Part shown: positions 24,159 through 33,157 of the stretch, one piece after another
Layout: each line of letters opens with the position of its first letter
Numbering within the stretch: the stretch's first letter is position 1
Assembly (NCBI GenBank): GCA_963676435.2
Contig: CAXXOZ010000013.1
Coordinates: 124,001-188,000 of the forward strand
DNA: 64,000 nt
Source of the DNA: CAXXOZ01 sp963676435
Lineage (GTDB): Bacteria; Bacillota; Clostridia; Lachnospirales; Lachnospiraceae
Direction of reading: 5' to 3'
The notes under the pieces: model-generated
Told to the model about the DNA's origin: nothing
Databases searched by the model: none
The model's input: the letters and a program-made list of their open reading frames with translations, nothing else
Made by a program: the position numbers and the translations under genes

Positions 24159-25940
24159 CTATTCACCTACTTTCCCGATTGCGTCAAATTTACACAATTG
24201 CATACAAACTCCACAAGCTGTACAGTTTCCTTTGTCAACAATCTGTGCTTTTCCATCTGAGAATGCCATTGCTGGACAAGCAATTTTCATACATGCTTTA
24301 CATCCTACACATTTATCTTGATCGATTTCACAATACATATTAGCTTTTGATTTTGCTACTTCTTTAATAAGTGCACATGGCTCTTTTGTTACGATAACAA
24401 ATGGTCCTTCTGTTGCATATGCATCATCAAGAGCTTTTTTACAAGCATCAAGATCAATAGCACTTACAACACGGATTCTGCTTTCGTCAAGACCTGTAGC
24501 TTTTATTAATGAAACAATATCGATTTGAGGTGTTTCGTATCCCATAAGGTTTTTAGCTGTACCTGGGTTTTCCTGATGTCCTGTCATAGCTGTAATTGAG
24601 TTATCAAGTACACATGCTACAACATTTGCTTCTGATGCTACTACATCTATTAATGAGTTAAGTCCACTATGGAAGAATGTTGAATCTCCTAACTGACCAA
24701 TTGCTTTTCTCTTATCTCCCTGTCTTTCAAGAGCTTTAGAAAGACCAATAATTGAACTGATTCCACTTCCCATACAGATTGAATAATCAAAACCATTTAA
24801 TGGTGCGTGTAATGAAAGTGCGTAACAACCGATATCTCCAGCTGATACAAAGTTTTTCATTTTTGTGCTTAATGCATAGTAGAATCCTCTATGTGGACAA
24901 CCTGCACAAAGTACTGGAGGACGACCAGGTGCTACTGTTTCAACTTTGTAACTTTCAGGTTTTGTAGCTTCTGTTAAACAGTCTCTAACAACTCCTGTAT
25001 CAAATTCACCAAGAATTGGTAATTTATCTTTTCCAATAACTCCTGTAAATCCAAGAGCTTTTAATGCATTTTCAAGGTATGGTTCACCTTCTTCTACTAC
25101 ATATACTGTTTCATATTTTGAAGCAAAATCTGATAACAATTTGCTTGGAAGTGGATATGTTAATCCAAGTTTTAGAACGCTTACGCTATCTTCAAATACT
25201 TCTTTAACATACTGGTAAGAAATACCACTTGTAATAATTCCTACTTTTGAACCAGCTACTTCTTCTACTTTATTGAAAGGACAGTCATTTCCATATTCTG
25301 CCATTTCAAGAAGTAATTCTTCACGAATTTTATGACGAGCTCTAGCTGTTGAAGGAAGCATTGCATATTTTCCAATATTTCTTTCATATTTTTTAACTTC
25401 TACTTCTTTTCTTTCTCCTAGCTCAACAACACTTTTTGAGTGGCATACTCTTGTTGTCATTCTGAATAATACAGGAATATCAAATTTTTCTGATAATTCA
25501 AATGCTTCTTTAGTAAAGTCAATACATTCCTGTGAATCAGCTGCTTCAACACAAGCAAGTTTAGCGTGCTGTGCATATAGTCTGTTATCCTGTTCGTTCT
25601 GTGATGAATGACATCCTGGATCGTCAGCTGAAACTATAACAAGTCCACCGTTTACTCCAGCATAACCCATTGTAAAAATAGGATCAGCTGCAACATTCAT
25701 TCCAACGTGTTTCATAGCACATAGTGCTCTTTCTCCGCCGATACTAGCGCCAGCAGCGATTTCTGCTGCTACTTTTTCATTACAAGCCCATTGGCTGTAA
25801 ATATCATCTTTGTACTTCGCACCAATGTTTTCAAGAATTTCTGTACTTGGTGTTCCCGGATATGCTGCAGCTAAATGACATCCAGCTTCATACGCACCAC
25901 GTGCTACTGCTTCATCGCCGCTCATAATCAATTTGCTCAT
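24159..25940 (-). CDS. iorA: Indolepyruvate:ferredoxin oxidoreductase, alpha subunit
   Basis: A catalytic subunit of about 593 residues. The N-terminal pyrimidine-binding domain contains EAGCHLAAAYPGTPSTEI, the TPP-binding domain contains GDIGCYAL and LGDSTFFHSG, and two 4Fe-4S clusters close the protein: CVGCKACMKIACP and CTACGVCMQLC. The start at 25940 gives the usual MSKLIMSGDEAVARG; an ATG at 25985 would add an unneeded basic extension. It is the first gene of the operon iorA-iorB-hadh-ptb-buk-gntR. Ferredoxin reduced here could feed hydrogenase or Rnf. Confidence 0.95.
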   Translation of the reverse strand: MSKLIMSGDEAVARGAYEAGCHLAAAYPGTPSTEILENIGAKYKDDIYSQWACNEKVAAEIAAGASIGGERALCAMKHVGMNVAADPIFTMGYAGVNGGLVIVSADDPGCHSSQNEQDNRLYAQHAKLACVEAADSQECIDFTKEAFELSEKFDIPVLFRMTTRVCHSKSVVELGERKEVEVKKYERNIGKYAMLPSTARARHKIREELLLEMAEYGNDCPFNKVEEVAGSKVGIITSGISYQYVKEVFEDSVSVLKLGLTYPLPSKLLSDFASKYETVYVVEEGEPYLENALKALGFTGVIGKDKLPILGEFDTGVVRDCLTEATKPESYKVETVAPGRPPVLCAGCPHRGFYYALSTKMKNFVSAGDIGCYALSLHAPLNGFDYSICMGSGISSIIGLSKALERQGDKRKAIGQLGDSTFFHSGLNSLIDVVASEANVVACVLDNSITAMTGHQENPGTAKNLMGYETPQIDIVSLIKATGLDESRIRVVSAIDLDACKKALDDAYATEGPFVIVTKEPCALIKEVAKSKANMYCEIDQDKCVGCKACMKIACPAMAFSDGKAQIVDKGNCTACGVCMQLCKFDAIGKVGE

Positions 25941-26010
25941 ACGGTTTATTACCTTCCTTATAAAAAATTTTGTTTTGATAGCCATGCCATCAAAAGTTCG
26001 TAAGTTGTAG

Positions 26011-26020
26011 TTGTATACTT
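26011..26020. promoter_or_regulatory. Candidate GntR operator in the ior leader
   Basis: TTGTATACTT differs at two positions from the symmetric TTGTATACAA-type site used by many FCD-GntR proteins. It lies just downstream of the predicted transcription start, flanked by GTAGT and ACTAC arms (26007-26028). Repression by the operon's own GntR is inferred. Confidence 0.35.
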
Positions 26021-26042
26021 GTCGACTACTCTACTTGCTAAC

Positions 26043-26071
26043 ATTGTATCTAATAGGGAACAATTTGTAAA
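26043..26071 (-). promoter_or_regulatory. Promoter of the ior operon
   Basis: On the minus strand TTTACA (26066-26071) and TACAAT (26043-26048) are 17 bases apart, about 100 bp ahead of iorA. Confidence 0.8.
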
Positions 26072-26155
26072 GAGGTTGATTGCATAATCAGTATGTTTTT
26101 GTGTTTATACACAATAAATTGCTTTTTTTGCGCTTTTTTTTTTACTGAAACCTCA

Positions 26156-26184
26156 TTTACTTTAACAGACAAAAGCAGTAGAAT
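26156..26184 (+). promoter_or_regulatory. Promoter of the OFA-type MFS gene
   Basis: TTTACT (26156-26161) and TAGAAT (26179-26184) are 17 bases apart. The divergent ior promoter is only about 85 bp away, so one regulator could serve both. Confidence 0.6.
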
Positions 26185-26236
26185 AGTAATGCTAAACAAA
26201 TTTAGTGATATTTTAATATGAAAGGAATATATAGAA

Positions 26237-27418
26237 ATGAAAAAATTCATGGTAACCGTAGGCTCATTTATTATTTTACTTTTTCTTGGTTTAATATATG
26301 CCTGGTCAATTTTTGCTAGTCCACTAGAAAATGAATTCGGATGGACTAGAGCTGAAACATCACTTACATTTACAATTTCAATAGCGATGTTTTGTATAGG
26401 GGGAATAGTCTTTTCTCAGTTAAAGAGAAAACTAAACATTACAGTTCTTTTAATTATTAACGCACTTTTAATTTTAATAGGATTTTTCCTAACTTCAAGA
26501 TTAGATGCTCTTTGGGAGCTATATGTTTACTACGGAGTTATCTGCGGATTCGCTGTAGGGGCTTCATATAACTTAGTAATAAGCACTATACCTCTTCATT
26601 ACCCTAAAAAAGTTGGTACAATAAGCGGAATAATGTTACTTGCATTCGGTGTAGGGGGATATACACTAGGACAAGCAGCTGACATAATGATTAACAACCT
26701 AAACTGGAGAGACGCTTTCCTTTATATAGGACTTGCATTCTTTGTTGTTTACTTATTATTCTTATTCTTCATCAAACCACCAAAAACAGAACAAACTCAA
26801 ACATCAAGCACAGGTGTTGTTGAATCAGTAAGAGACTTTACTACAAAACAGATGATGAAACATCCTTACTTCTGGTCATTCTTCATATGGCAAACATTTA
26901 TGAATGCAATGGGATTATCATTAATCGGACAGGCAAAACAGATTGCAGAAGAAGTTCAAGTTGCTCATTCTCAGTTAATCATTGCCGTTTTAATCACAAC
27001 TGTATGTAGTGGATTAGGTAAAATGTTCTTTGGTTTAGTATATGACCTTAAAGGAAGATACTTTACATTAACACTTGCAGCTTCATTTGGTTTTATAGGT
27101 GCACTTTTAGCATTTATTAGTACTTCAGCTCAAATGCCTTGGTTATTCTTCATTGCATTAGTATTTGCTGGTGGAGCTTATGGTAGTGGACCTGCTTGTA
27201 ATGCTACATTCACAAGAAAACAGTTTGGTAACACTCACTTCTCAATGAACTTTGCGATTAATACATTAGCATTATTAGTTGCAGCTTTTGTTGGAAATTA
27301 CTTAGTAGGTATTGTTCAAAAATCTACTGAAAGCTACATAGTTCCTTTAATAATCTTAGTTATATATATGGCAATTTCATTTATTGCTGCACAGTTCTTA
27401 AGAAAAGAAAGAGACTAG
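26237..27418 (+). CDS. MFS transporter, oxalate/formate antiporter (OFA) family
   Basis: A 393-residue permease with twelve predicted helices. The opening with LLFLGLIYAWSIFASPLENEFGWTRAETSLTF is the OFA-family hallmark, and AFGVGGYTLGQAAD and PACNATFTRKQFG appear in the two halves. The family exchanges or takes up carboxylates. Placed back to back with the ior-ptb-buk operon it is a candidate exporter or exchanger for the aryl or branched-chain acids made there; that is inference from position. It has its own promoter and terminator. Confidence 0.9.
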   Translation: MKKFMVTVGSFIILLFLGLIYAWSIFASPLENEFGWTRAETSLTFTISIAMFCIGGIVFSQLKRKLNITVLLIINALLILIGFFLTSRLDALWELYVYYGVICGFAVGASYNLVISTIPLHYPKKVGTISGIMLLAFGVGGYTLGQAADIMINNLNWRDAFLYIGLAFFVVYLLFLFFIKPPKTEQTQTSSTGVVESVRDFTTKQMMKHPYFWSFFIWQTFMNAMGLSLIGQAKQIAEEVQVAHSQLIIAVLITTVCSGLGKMFFGLVYDLKGRYFTLTLAASFGFIGALLAFISTSAQMPWLFFIALVFAGGAYGSGPACNATFTRKQFGNTHFSMNFAINTLALLVAAFVGNYLVGIVQKSTESYIVPLIILVIYMAISFIAAQFLRKERD

Positions 27419-27440
27419 TTATATAAATAAATTTGCATAC

Positions 27441-27477
27441 AAAAAAATCCTAATCATCAAGGTTAGGATTTTTTTTA
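27441..27477. terminator. Bidirectional terminator between the OFA gene and truA
   Basis: AATCCTAA (27447-27454) pairs with TTAGGATT (27463-27470), with runs of seven or more A before and T after, so it works for both convergent genes. Confidence 0.92.
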
Positions 27478-27483
27478 TCTATT

Positions 27484-28224
27484 TCATTCAAAATAACTTA
27501 TATTAAGTAATGTTAATCCCTTAGCTGGAGCTTTAGGTGCTGACATTTTTCTATCTTTACTTTCAATAATTTTTTTTACATGTTCTGGTGGATATATTCC
27601 CATTCCCACTTTCAACAAAGTTCCTGCTATTATTCTAACCATGTTGTATAAGAACCCATAACCCGAAACTTTTATACTAATAACATCATCTTTTTTTGAA
27701 ATCTTAATTTCAGTTACATTCCTTATCGTTGTTTTGGCTTGCCCTCTGGCTGAACTAAAGCTAATAAAGTCATGCTCTCCTATTAGATATTTAGATGCTT
27801 TTCTCATCTTCTTTATATCTAATTTGTGATAAACAAAATGTGTATACAGTCTCAAAGTAGGTATTTCATGCTTCTTGTTTAAAACCTTGTATTCATATGT
27901 TTTTATTGCTTTAACTTTTCTTGGGTGGAAATCATCATCTACTTCTTTAGAAGACTGTACTTTAATATCTTCTGGTAATCTTTGATTTAAAGCATATGAA
28001 AGCTTTTCAGGAGGTATCTGGGTGTCTGTATCAAACACACATACATTCCCTAAAGCATGAACACCCGAATCAGTTCTACTGGCTCCTATAACCACTATTT
28101 CTTCTTTTAATAACTGTGAAAGCTTTTTATTTAAAACTTCTTCAACAGTTATCCCATTGATTTGGGTCTGCCATCCACAATAGTTTGTGCCGTCATACCC
28201 TACTATCAACATAATCCTTTTCAT
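27484..28224 (-). CDS. truA: tRNA pseudouridine(38-40) synthase
   Basis: A 246-residue enzyme that makes pseudouridine in the tRNA anticodon arm. The catalytic Asp is in ASRTDSGVHALGNV, and YDGTNYCGWQTQ and SGYGFLYNMVRIIAGTL are family motifs. It follows ecfT by 10 bp and is the last gene of the ribosomal-ECF run. In many Firmicutes rplM follows next; here the transcript ends at the terminator at 27441. Confidence 0.97.
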   Translation of the reverse strand: MKRIMLIVGYDGTNYCGWQTQINGITVEEVLNKKLSQLLKEEIVVIGASRTDSGVHALGNVCVFDTDTQIPPEKLSYALNQRLPEDIKVQSSKEVDDDFHPRKVKAIKTYEYKVLNKKHEIPTLRLYTHFVYHKLDIKKMRKASKYLIGEHDFISFSSARGQAKTTIRNVTEIKISKKDDVISIKVSGYGFLYNMVRIIAGTLLKVGMGIYPPEHVKKIIESKDRKMSAPKAPAKGLTLLNISYFE

Positions 28225-28234
28225 ATTGCACTTC

Positions 28235-29068
28235 CTATATTACAAATATTTGTAAAATATTAATTCTTGGTACTACTATTGTTCCAGAAATAATTATTAT
28301 TAAATATATAAACACTATAGCATATGAAACCTTATCAGATTTTCTATATTTTAATGGATTCATTTTAGTTCTACCTTCTCCACCTTTATAGCATCTTGAC
28401 TCCATAGCTGTTGCTAGATCTGTTGCCCTTCTAAAAGATGATATAAATAGGGGAACCAGAATTGGGACTAAAGCTTTTGCCCTTTTAAAAATATTTCCTT
28501 TTTCAAAATCTGCCCCTCTTGCCATTTGCGCCTTCATAATTTTATCTGTTTCTTCCATAAGAATAGGGATAAAACGCAATGCTATTGAAATCATCATAGC
28601 CATTTCATGTATTGGTATCTTAAATTTATTAAGTTTATGAAAGGCCTTTTCAAAACCAGCAGTCAAGCTATTTGGAGTAGTTGTCAAAGTCATTATGGAA
28701 GAACCTAAAATTATATATATTAGTCTGATTCCTAAAAAGGAAGCAGTCCTTATTCCCATATCTGTAATTTTGATTTTCCAAAACTCTACAATAATTTCGC
28801 CAGGTGTTAAAAAAAGGTTAAACATAACACTGATTAATAAAAGTACTATAATCACTTTTAGTCCTTTAATCATAAATTTGAATGGAACTTTAGATATTAT
28901 TATAATTGTAGCCAAGCAAAAAGTAACAAATATATATCCTAAAAAGTTATTAACTATGAAAAGAGAAATAATAAATATTAAAGTACCAAATAGTTTTACC
29001 CTTGGATCTAAGTTATGTAATATTGAGTTGACTGGATAGTATTGTCCAATAGTTATATCTCTTAACAT
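28235..29068 (-). CDS. ecfT: ECF transporter transmembrane component EcfT
   Basis: A 277-residue membrane protein, the shared T component of group II energy-coupling-factor importers. After an opening LRDITIGQYYPVNSILHNLDPRVKLFGT it has several helices and the coupling motif region AQMARGADFEKG followed by ATAMESRCYKGG. It joins EcfA1, EcfA2 and various substrate-binding S components to import vitamins and metals. It overlaps ecfA2 by 7 bp. Confidence 0.96.
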   Translation of the reverse strand: MLRDITIGQYYPVNSILHNLDPRVKLFGTLIFIISLFIVNNFLGYIFVTFCLATIIIISKVPFKFMIKGLKVIIVLLLISVMFNLFLTPGEIIVEFWKIKITDMGIRTASFLGIRLIYIILGSSIMTLTTTPNSLTAGFEKAFHKLNKFKIPIHEMAMMISIALRFIPILMEETDKIMKAQMARGADFEKGNIFKRAKALVPILVPLFISSFRRATDLATAMESRCYKGGEGRTKMNPLKYRKSDKVSYAIVFIYLIIIISGTIVVPRINILQIFVI

Positions 29069-29925
29069 TTCTTCTTACCTTTTTTTATATTTTCAATAAT
29101 GCCGTTTTTCGCTTCGAATAATGTGGTAATATCCTTATTTACTTGCATTCCTTTATTATTTAACTCATGCATTAAATATGTAATCTGCGGGGCCATTAAT
29201 CCCATTTTTTCAAGTTCTATATAATTGGAAAATACTTTTCTAGGTACATCATCATATTCGATTCTCCCCTTATTCATAACTATAACTCTATCTACATATT
29301 CTGCAATATCCTCCATACTATGAGAAACTAAAACAACTGAGATATTTTTTTCTCTTTTCAAAAATGATATTTGCTCAAGAATCTCATGCCTTCCTTTCGG
29401 ATCAAGACCTGCCGTTGGCTCGTCTAATATAAGATATTCTGGTTCCATTGCCAAAACTCCCGCTATTGCTACTCTTCTCTTTTCTCCGCCAGATAATTCA
29501 AAAGGTGATTTATTATAATATTCTTCTCCTAAACCAACAAGTTTTAAAGAATTGTCTACTCTTTTCTTTATTTCGTCAGATTCTAATTCAAGATTTTGGG
29601 GACCATATGAAACATCTTCATAAACGCTGGTTTCAAATAGCTGGTGTTCTGGATATTGAAAAACCAAACCCACTTTACATCGTAAATCCCTTAAATTGAA
29701 ACTCTTTTCAAATATATTTTTATTTCCATAATAAACATCCCCACTTGTAGGTTTTACAAGTCCATTAAAGTGCTGAATCAGGGTTGACTTACCAGAACCT
29801 GTATGTCCTATCAAACCTACAAATTCTCCCTTATTTATTTCAATATTTATATTAGATAAAGCTTTTATGTTCATTGCTGTACCTTCACCATAAATATATT
29901 CAACATTGTCTAACCTAATCGACAT
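29062..29925 (-). CDS. ecfA2: ECF transporter ATPase EcfA2
   Basis: A 287-residue ATPase. Walker A is GHTGSGKST, the signature LSGGEKRRVAIAGVLA and Walker B YLILDEPTAGLDP. VEYIYGEGTAMNIKAL at the start is typical of the second ATPase. It overlaps ecfA1 by 16 bp and ecfT by 7 bp, so translation is tightly coupled. Confidence 0.96.
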   Translation of the reverse strand: MSIRLDNVEYIYGEGTAMNIKALSNINIEINKGEFVGLIGHTGSGKSTLIQHFNGLVKPTSGDVYYGNKNIFEKSFNLRDLRCKVGLVFQYPEHQLFETSVYEDVSYGPQNLELESDEIKKRVDNSLKLVGLGEEYYNKSPFELSGGEKRRVAIAGVLAMEPEYLILDEPTAGLDPKGRHEILEQISFLKREKNISVVLVSHSMEDIAEYVDRVIVMNKGRIEYDDVPRKVFSNYIELEKMGLMAPQITYLMHELNNKGMQVNKDITTLFEAKNGIIENIKKGKKKC

Positions 29926-30761
29926 ATTTCTTCCACCAAATCTTCCATTTTGATTATTCTATCGCTTATATCAAAGCCTTCTTTTCTAAGTTCATAACCT
30001 AAAAGGGTAGGAACAGGTACACTTAATCCTATTTCTGTTAGTTCATCAACCTTAGAAAAAACTTCTATTGGAGTTCCCTTAAATTTTATTTGTCCCTTAT
30101 CCATTACAATTAACTTATCAGCCTCTACTACTTCATTCATATAATGTGTAATGAAAATTATCGTAACTTTTTCATTTTTATTTAAAGCCATAACCGTTTC
30201 TAATACTTCTTTTCTTCCTATTGGATCAAGCATTGCTGTAGCTTCATCTAAAACAATGCACTTTGGATGCATAGCTAAAACTCCAGCTATAGCTACACGC
30301 TGTTTTTGCCCTCCTGAAAGTCTATTAGGAGAGTGATTTTTATATTCCAACATTTCTACTTTTGATAATGACTCTTTGACTCTTTTTTTTATTTCTTCAG
30401 TTTCAACACCAATATTTTCAGGCCCAAAAGCGACATCTTCATCAACAACTGTTCCTATAATCTGATTATCAGGATTTTGAAATACCATTCCTGCACTTTG
30501 CCTGATATCCCATATCTTGCTTTCGTCTTTTGTATCCATGCCGTCAATCCATAACGTACCTTCTGTAGGTGTTAAAAGAGCATTTATATGCTTAGCAAGG
30601 GTAGACTTTCCAGATCCATTATGACCTAATATTGCTATAAAATCTCCTTCTTTTACATCAAGATTAACCCTGTCAATAGCCCTATAAATTTCCTGGGCAT
30701 CACCATTTTCATCCATTTTGATATAATCATATGTTAAATTTTCAGACTTAATAAAATCCAT
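29910..30761 (-). CDS. ecfA1: ECF transporter ATPase EcfA1
   Basis: A 283-residue ATPase. Walker A is GHNGSGKST, the signature LSGGQKQRVAIAGVLA, and Walker B CIVLDEATAMLDP, with Glu replacing the more common sequence only outside the catalytic site. It follows rplQ by about 110 bp across a terminator, so some control separates it from the ribosomal genes. It forms a heterodimer with EcfA2. Confidence 0.96.
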   Translation of the reverse strand: MDFIKSENLTYDYIKMDENGDAQEIYRAIDRVNLDVKEGDFIAILGHNGSGKSTLAKHINALLTPTEGTLWIDGMDTKDESKIWDIRQSAGMVFQNPDNQIIGTVVDEDVAFGPENIGVETEEIKKRVKESLSKVEMLEYKNHSPNRLSGGQKQRVAIAGVLAMHPKCIVLDEATAMLDPIGRKEVLETVMALNKNEKVTIIFITHYMNEVVEADKLIVMDKGQIKFKGTPIEVFSKVDELTEIGLSVPVPTLLGYELRKEGFDISDRIIKMEDLVEEICRLG

Positions 30762-30826
30762 AATATTACTTCCTTTTATAAACTTTCTATATTGTACTTT
30801 AAAAGGTAATGTTTTGCAACTATTTG

Positions 30827-30856
30827 AAAAAACAGGATACGTAAAAACGTATCCTG
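30827..30856 (-). terminator. Terminator after rplQ
   Basis: CAGGATACG and CGTATCCTG form a 9-bp perfect stem with a 6-base loop. On the minus strand six T residues follow. It marks the end of the alpha operon ahead of ecfA1. Confidence 0.9.
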
Positions 30857-30870
30857 CATAAATCTTACTA

Positions 30871-31407
30871 TTAAACTAATTCTAACAATACTTCCATTGC
30901 TGCATCGCCTTTACGTTGACCAATCTTTACGATTCTAGTATATCCACCTTGACGATTAGAATATTTAGGTGCTATTTCATCGAATAACATCTGCGGTAAA
31001 TCTACCTGCTTTGTATTTTTCTTTCTTCCAGCTGCTTCTTGTGGTACTTCTTTTACTGGATAAAGAACTTTAAGCATTTTTCTTCTAGCATGTAAGCGAG
31101 ATGGTGAGTCTTTTTTGATTTTTTTATCTACTTCATCAAAAACATCAACTTTTTTACCGTCTACAACTTCCTTTACTCTTTTACCTTCTTTATCTTTACG
31201 AGCAACCTTAGCTTTAACTGTTACTTCTTCAAAATTATCTTTTTCTTTAACTGCTAATGCAATAAGTCCTTCTGCAATTTTACGAATTTCTTTTGCTTTA
31301 GCTTCAGTTGTTACAATTTTACCATTATATAATAAATTTGTAACCTGACCTCTTAAAAGAGCCTTTCTCTGGCTTGCAGTTCTTGAAAGTTTTCTGTATC
31401 CTGCCAT
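30871..31407 (-). CDS. rplQ: Ribosomal protein L17 with an internal insertion
   Basis: A 178-residue 50S protein, against about 115-130 in most bacteria. The core is normal: RKLSRTASQRKALLRGQVTNLL at the start and FDEIAPKYSNRQGGYTRIVKIGQRKGDAA at the end. About 60 extra charged residues, rich in Lys, lie in the middle (roughly 65-140). Extended L17 proteins occur in some Clostridia, so this is probably real and not an assembly fault. It is the last gene of the alpha operon. Confidence 0.97.
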   Translation of the reverse strand: MAGYRKLSRTASQRKALLRGQVTNLLYNGKIVTTEAKAKEIRKIAEGLIALAVKEKDNFEEVTVKAKVARKDKEGKRVKEVVDGKKVDVFDEVDKKIKKDSPSRLHARRKMLKVLYPVKEVPQEAAGRKKNTKQVDLPQMLFDEIAPKYSNRQGGYTRIVKIGQRKGDAAMEVLLELV

Positions 31408-31544
31408 TTTTTAACCTCCTTTACTTCAAAAATGAATCTTTTTATAAGGAAGTTCGATTCACTAATTAGAATTTAAACTACTAATTCTTTTAAGTTCCTT
31501 CGAACCAAGTTCATACAACTTTTAACCTCACATTTTATGAATTA

Positions 31545-32507
31545 TTACTGCTCATCTAAAGGGTTTAAATGTAAACCTAATTCTTTAAGCTTTGCTAGTA
31601 CTTCTTCTAAAGACTTACGTCCTAGATTTCTAACCTTCATCATATCTTCTGGTGTTCTATTTGTAAGTTCTTCAACAGTATTAATACCTGCTCTCTTTAA
31701 GCAGTTGTAAGAACGTACTGAAAGTTCTAATTCATCAATGTTCATTTCTAAAACTTTTTCTTTTTCATTGTCTTCTTTTTCTACCATAACTTCTGCAGTT
31801 TTAGCATTTTCAGACAAGTCTATGAATAAGCTTAAATGTTCACTAAGAACTTTGGCTGCTAAACTAACAGCTTCATCTGGAACCAACGCTCCATTTGTAT
31901 ATACATCCAATGTAAGTTTATCAAAATCTGTTATCTGACCAACACGTGTATTTTCAACCGCTAAGTTAACTCTTTCAACTGGAGTATATATAGAATCTAT
32001 TGAAATAACTCCAATTGACAAATCATCACTTTTATTTTTATCTGCACTTACATATCCTCTACCTTTAGTGATTGTAAGTTCCATATATAATTTTGAGTCA
32101 GCTCCGCCATTTAATGTTGCGATATGTAGTTCAGGGTTTAAAATTTCTATGTCTGAATCAGTCTGAATATCAGCTGCTGTTACCACACCTTCACCATTAA
32201 ATTCTATATATGCGATTTTTGCCTCGTTTGTATCAGAATTATTCCTAATAGATAAAGATTTTATGTTCATTATGATTTCAGTCACGTCTTCTTTAACACC
32301 TGGAATTGAACTAAATTCATGTAAAACACCGTCAATTTTAACCTGGCTGACAGCTGAACCTGGCAAAGAAGAAATCATAATTCTTCTAAGCGAATTTCCG
32401 AGAGTTGTTCCGTATCCTCGTTCTAAAGGCTCCACAACAAATCTACCATATTTCTTATCATCAGAGATTTCCACAATCTCGATATTTGGTTTTTCGAAAT
32501 CGAACAT
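31545..32507 (-). CDS. rpoA: RNA polymerase alpha subunit
   Basis: A 320-residue subunit. The N-terminal assembly domain has GTTLGNSLRRIMISSLPGSAV, and the C-terminal domain that contacts UP elements and activators has LELSVRSYNCLKRAGINTVEEL and MMKVRNLGRKSLEEV. The ATG is preceded by AAAGGAGGAGCT. It lies between rpsD and rplQ as usual. Confidence 0.98.
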   Translation of the reverse strand: MFDFEKPNIEIVEISDDKKYGRFVVEPLERGYGTTLGNSLRRIMISSLPGSAVSQVKIDGVLHEFSSIPGVKEDVTEIIMNIKSLSIRNNSDTNEAKIAYIEFNGEGVVTAADIQTDSDIEILNPELHIATLNGGADSKLYMELTITKGRGYVSADKNKSDDLSIGVISIDSIYTPVERVNLAVENTRVGQITDFDKLTLDVYTNGALVPDEAVSLAAKVLSEHLSLFIDLSENAKTAEVMVEKEDNEKEKVLEMNIDELELSVRSYNCLKRAGINTVEELTNRTPEDMMKVRNLGRKSLEEVLAKLKELGLHLNPLDEQ

Positions 32508-32549
32508 AATAATAGCTCCTCCTTTATGAGAATTGCCTTATAACTATTT

Positions 32550-33143
32550 CTATTTAGAATATAATTCGACAATAAGCATTTCATCAACTGGTACGTCAAT
32601 ATTTTCTCTTAAAGGTAGCTCTTTTATTGAACCTTTAAGGTTTTCCTGGTCTGCTTCTAACCATTCTGGAACAAGTCTTCCTCCTGTAGTTTCGAGGATA
32701 TCTTTATATCTTTGTGAAGTTTTACACTTCTCTTTAATTTCAATAACATCACCTGCTTTTACAAGGTAAGAAGGAATGTTAACACAGTGACCATTAACCA
32801 TAATGTGTTTATGACCAACTATCTGTCTAGCTTCTTTTCTTGTTCTTGCTAATCCTAAACGGAAAACAACGTTATCTAATCTTGATTCAAGTAACATCAT
32901 AAGGTTTGCACCTGTGATGCCTTTCATTTTTTCTGCCTTTTTATAATAATTTCTAAAAGGTTTTTCTAAAACACCATATATAAACTTTGCTTTCTGCTTT
33001 TCTCTTAACTGTAAACCATACTCACTAAGTTTTTTGCTGGCTCTTCTTAATTCTCTTGTTGATTTCTTATCTATTCCTAAATAAACTGGATCTAATCCAA
33101 GTGATCTGCATCTTTTAAGAACAGGAACTCTATTTACTGCCAT
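32550..33143 (-). CDS. rpsD: Ribosomal protein S4
   Basis: A 197-residue primary 16S rRNA binder. The S4 RNA-binding domain is at about 90-150 (ESRLDNVVFRLGLARTRKEARQIVGHKHIMVNG). The N-terminus lacks the four-Cys zinc site (only RCRSLGL remains), so it is the zinc-free form. It sits between rpsK and rpoA. An S4-type autoregulatory site could lie in the upstream spacer but is not proved. Confidence 0.98.
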   Translation of the reverse strand: MAVNRVPVLKRCRSLGLDPVYLGIDKKSTRELRRASKKLSEYGLQLREKQKAKFIYGVLEKPFRNYYKKAEKMKGITGANLMMLLESRLDNVVFRLGLARTRKEARQIVGHKHIMVNGHCVNIPSYLVKAGDVIEIKEKCKTSQRYKDILETTGGRLVPEWLEADQENLKGSIKELPLRENIDVPVDEMLIVELYSK

Positions 33144-33157
33144 TATTGCACCTCCTA

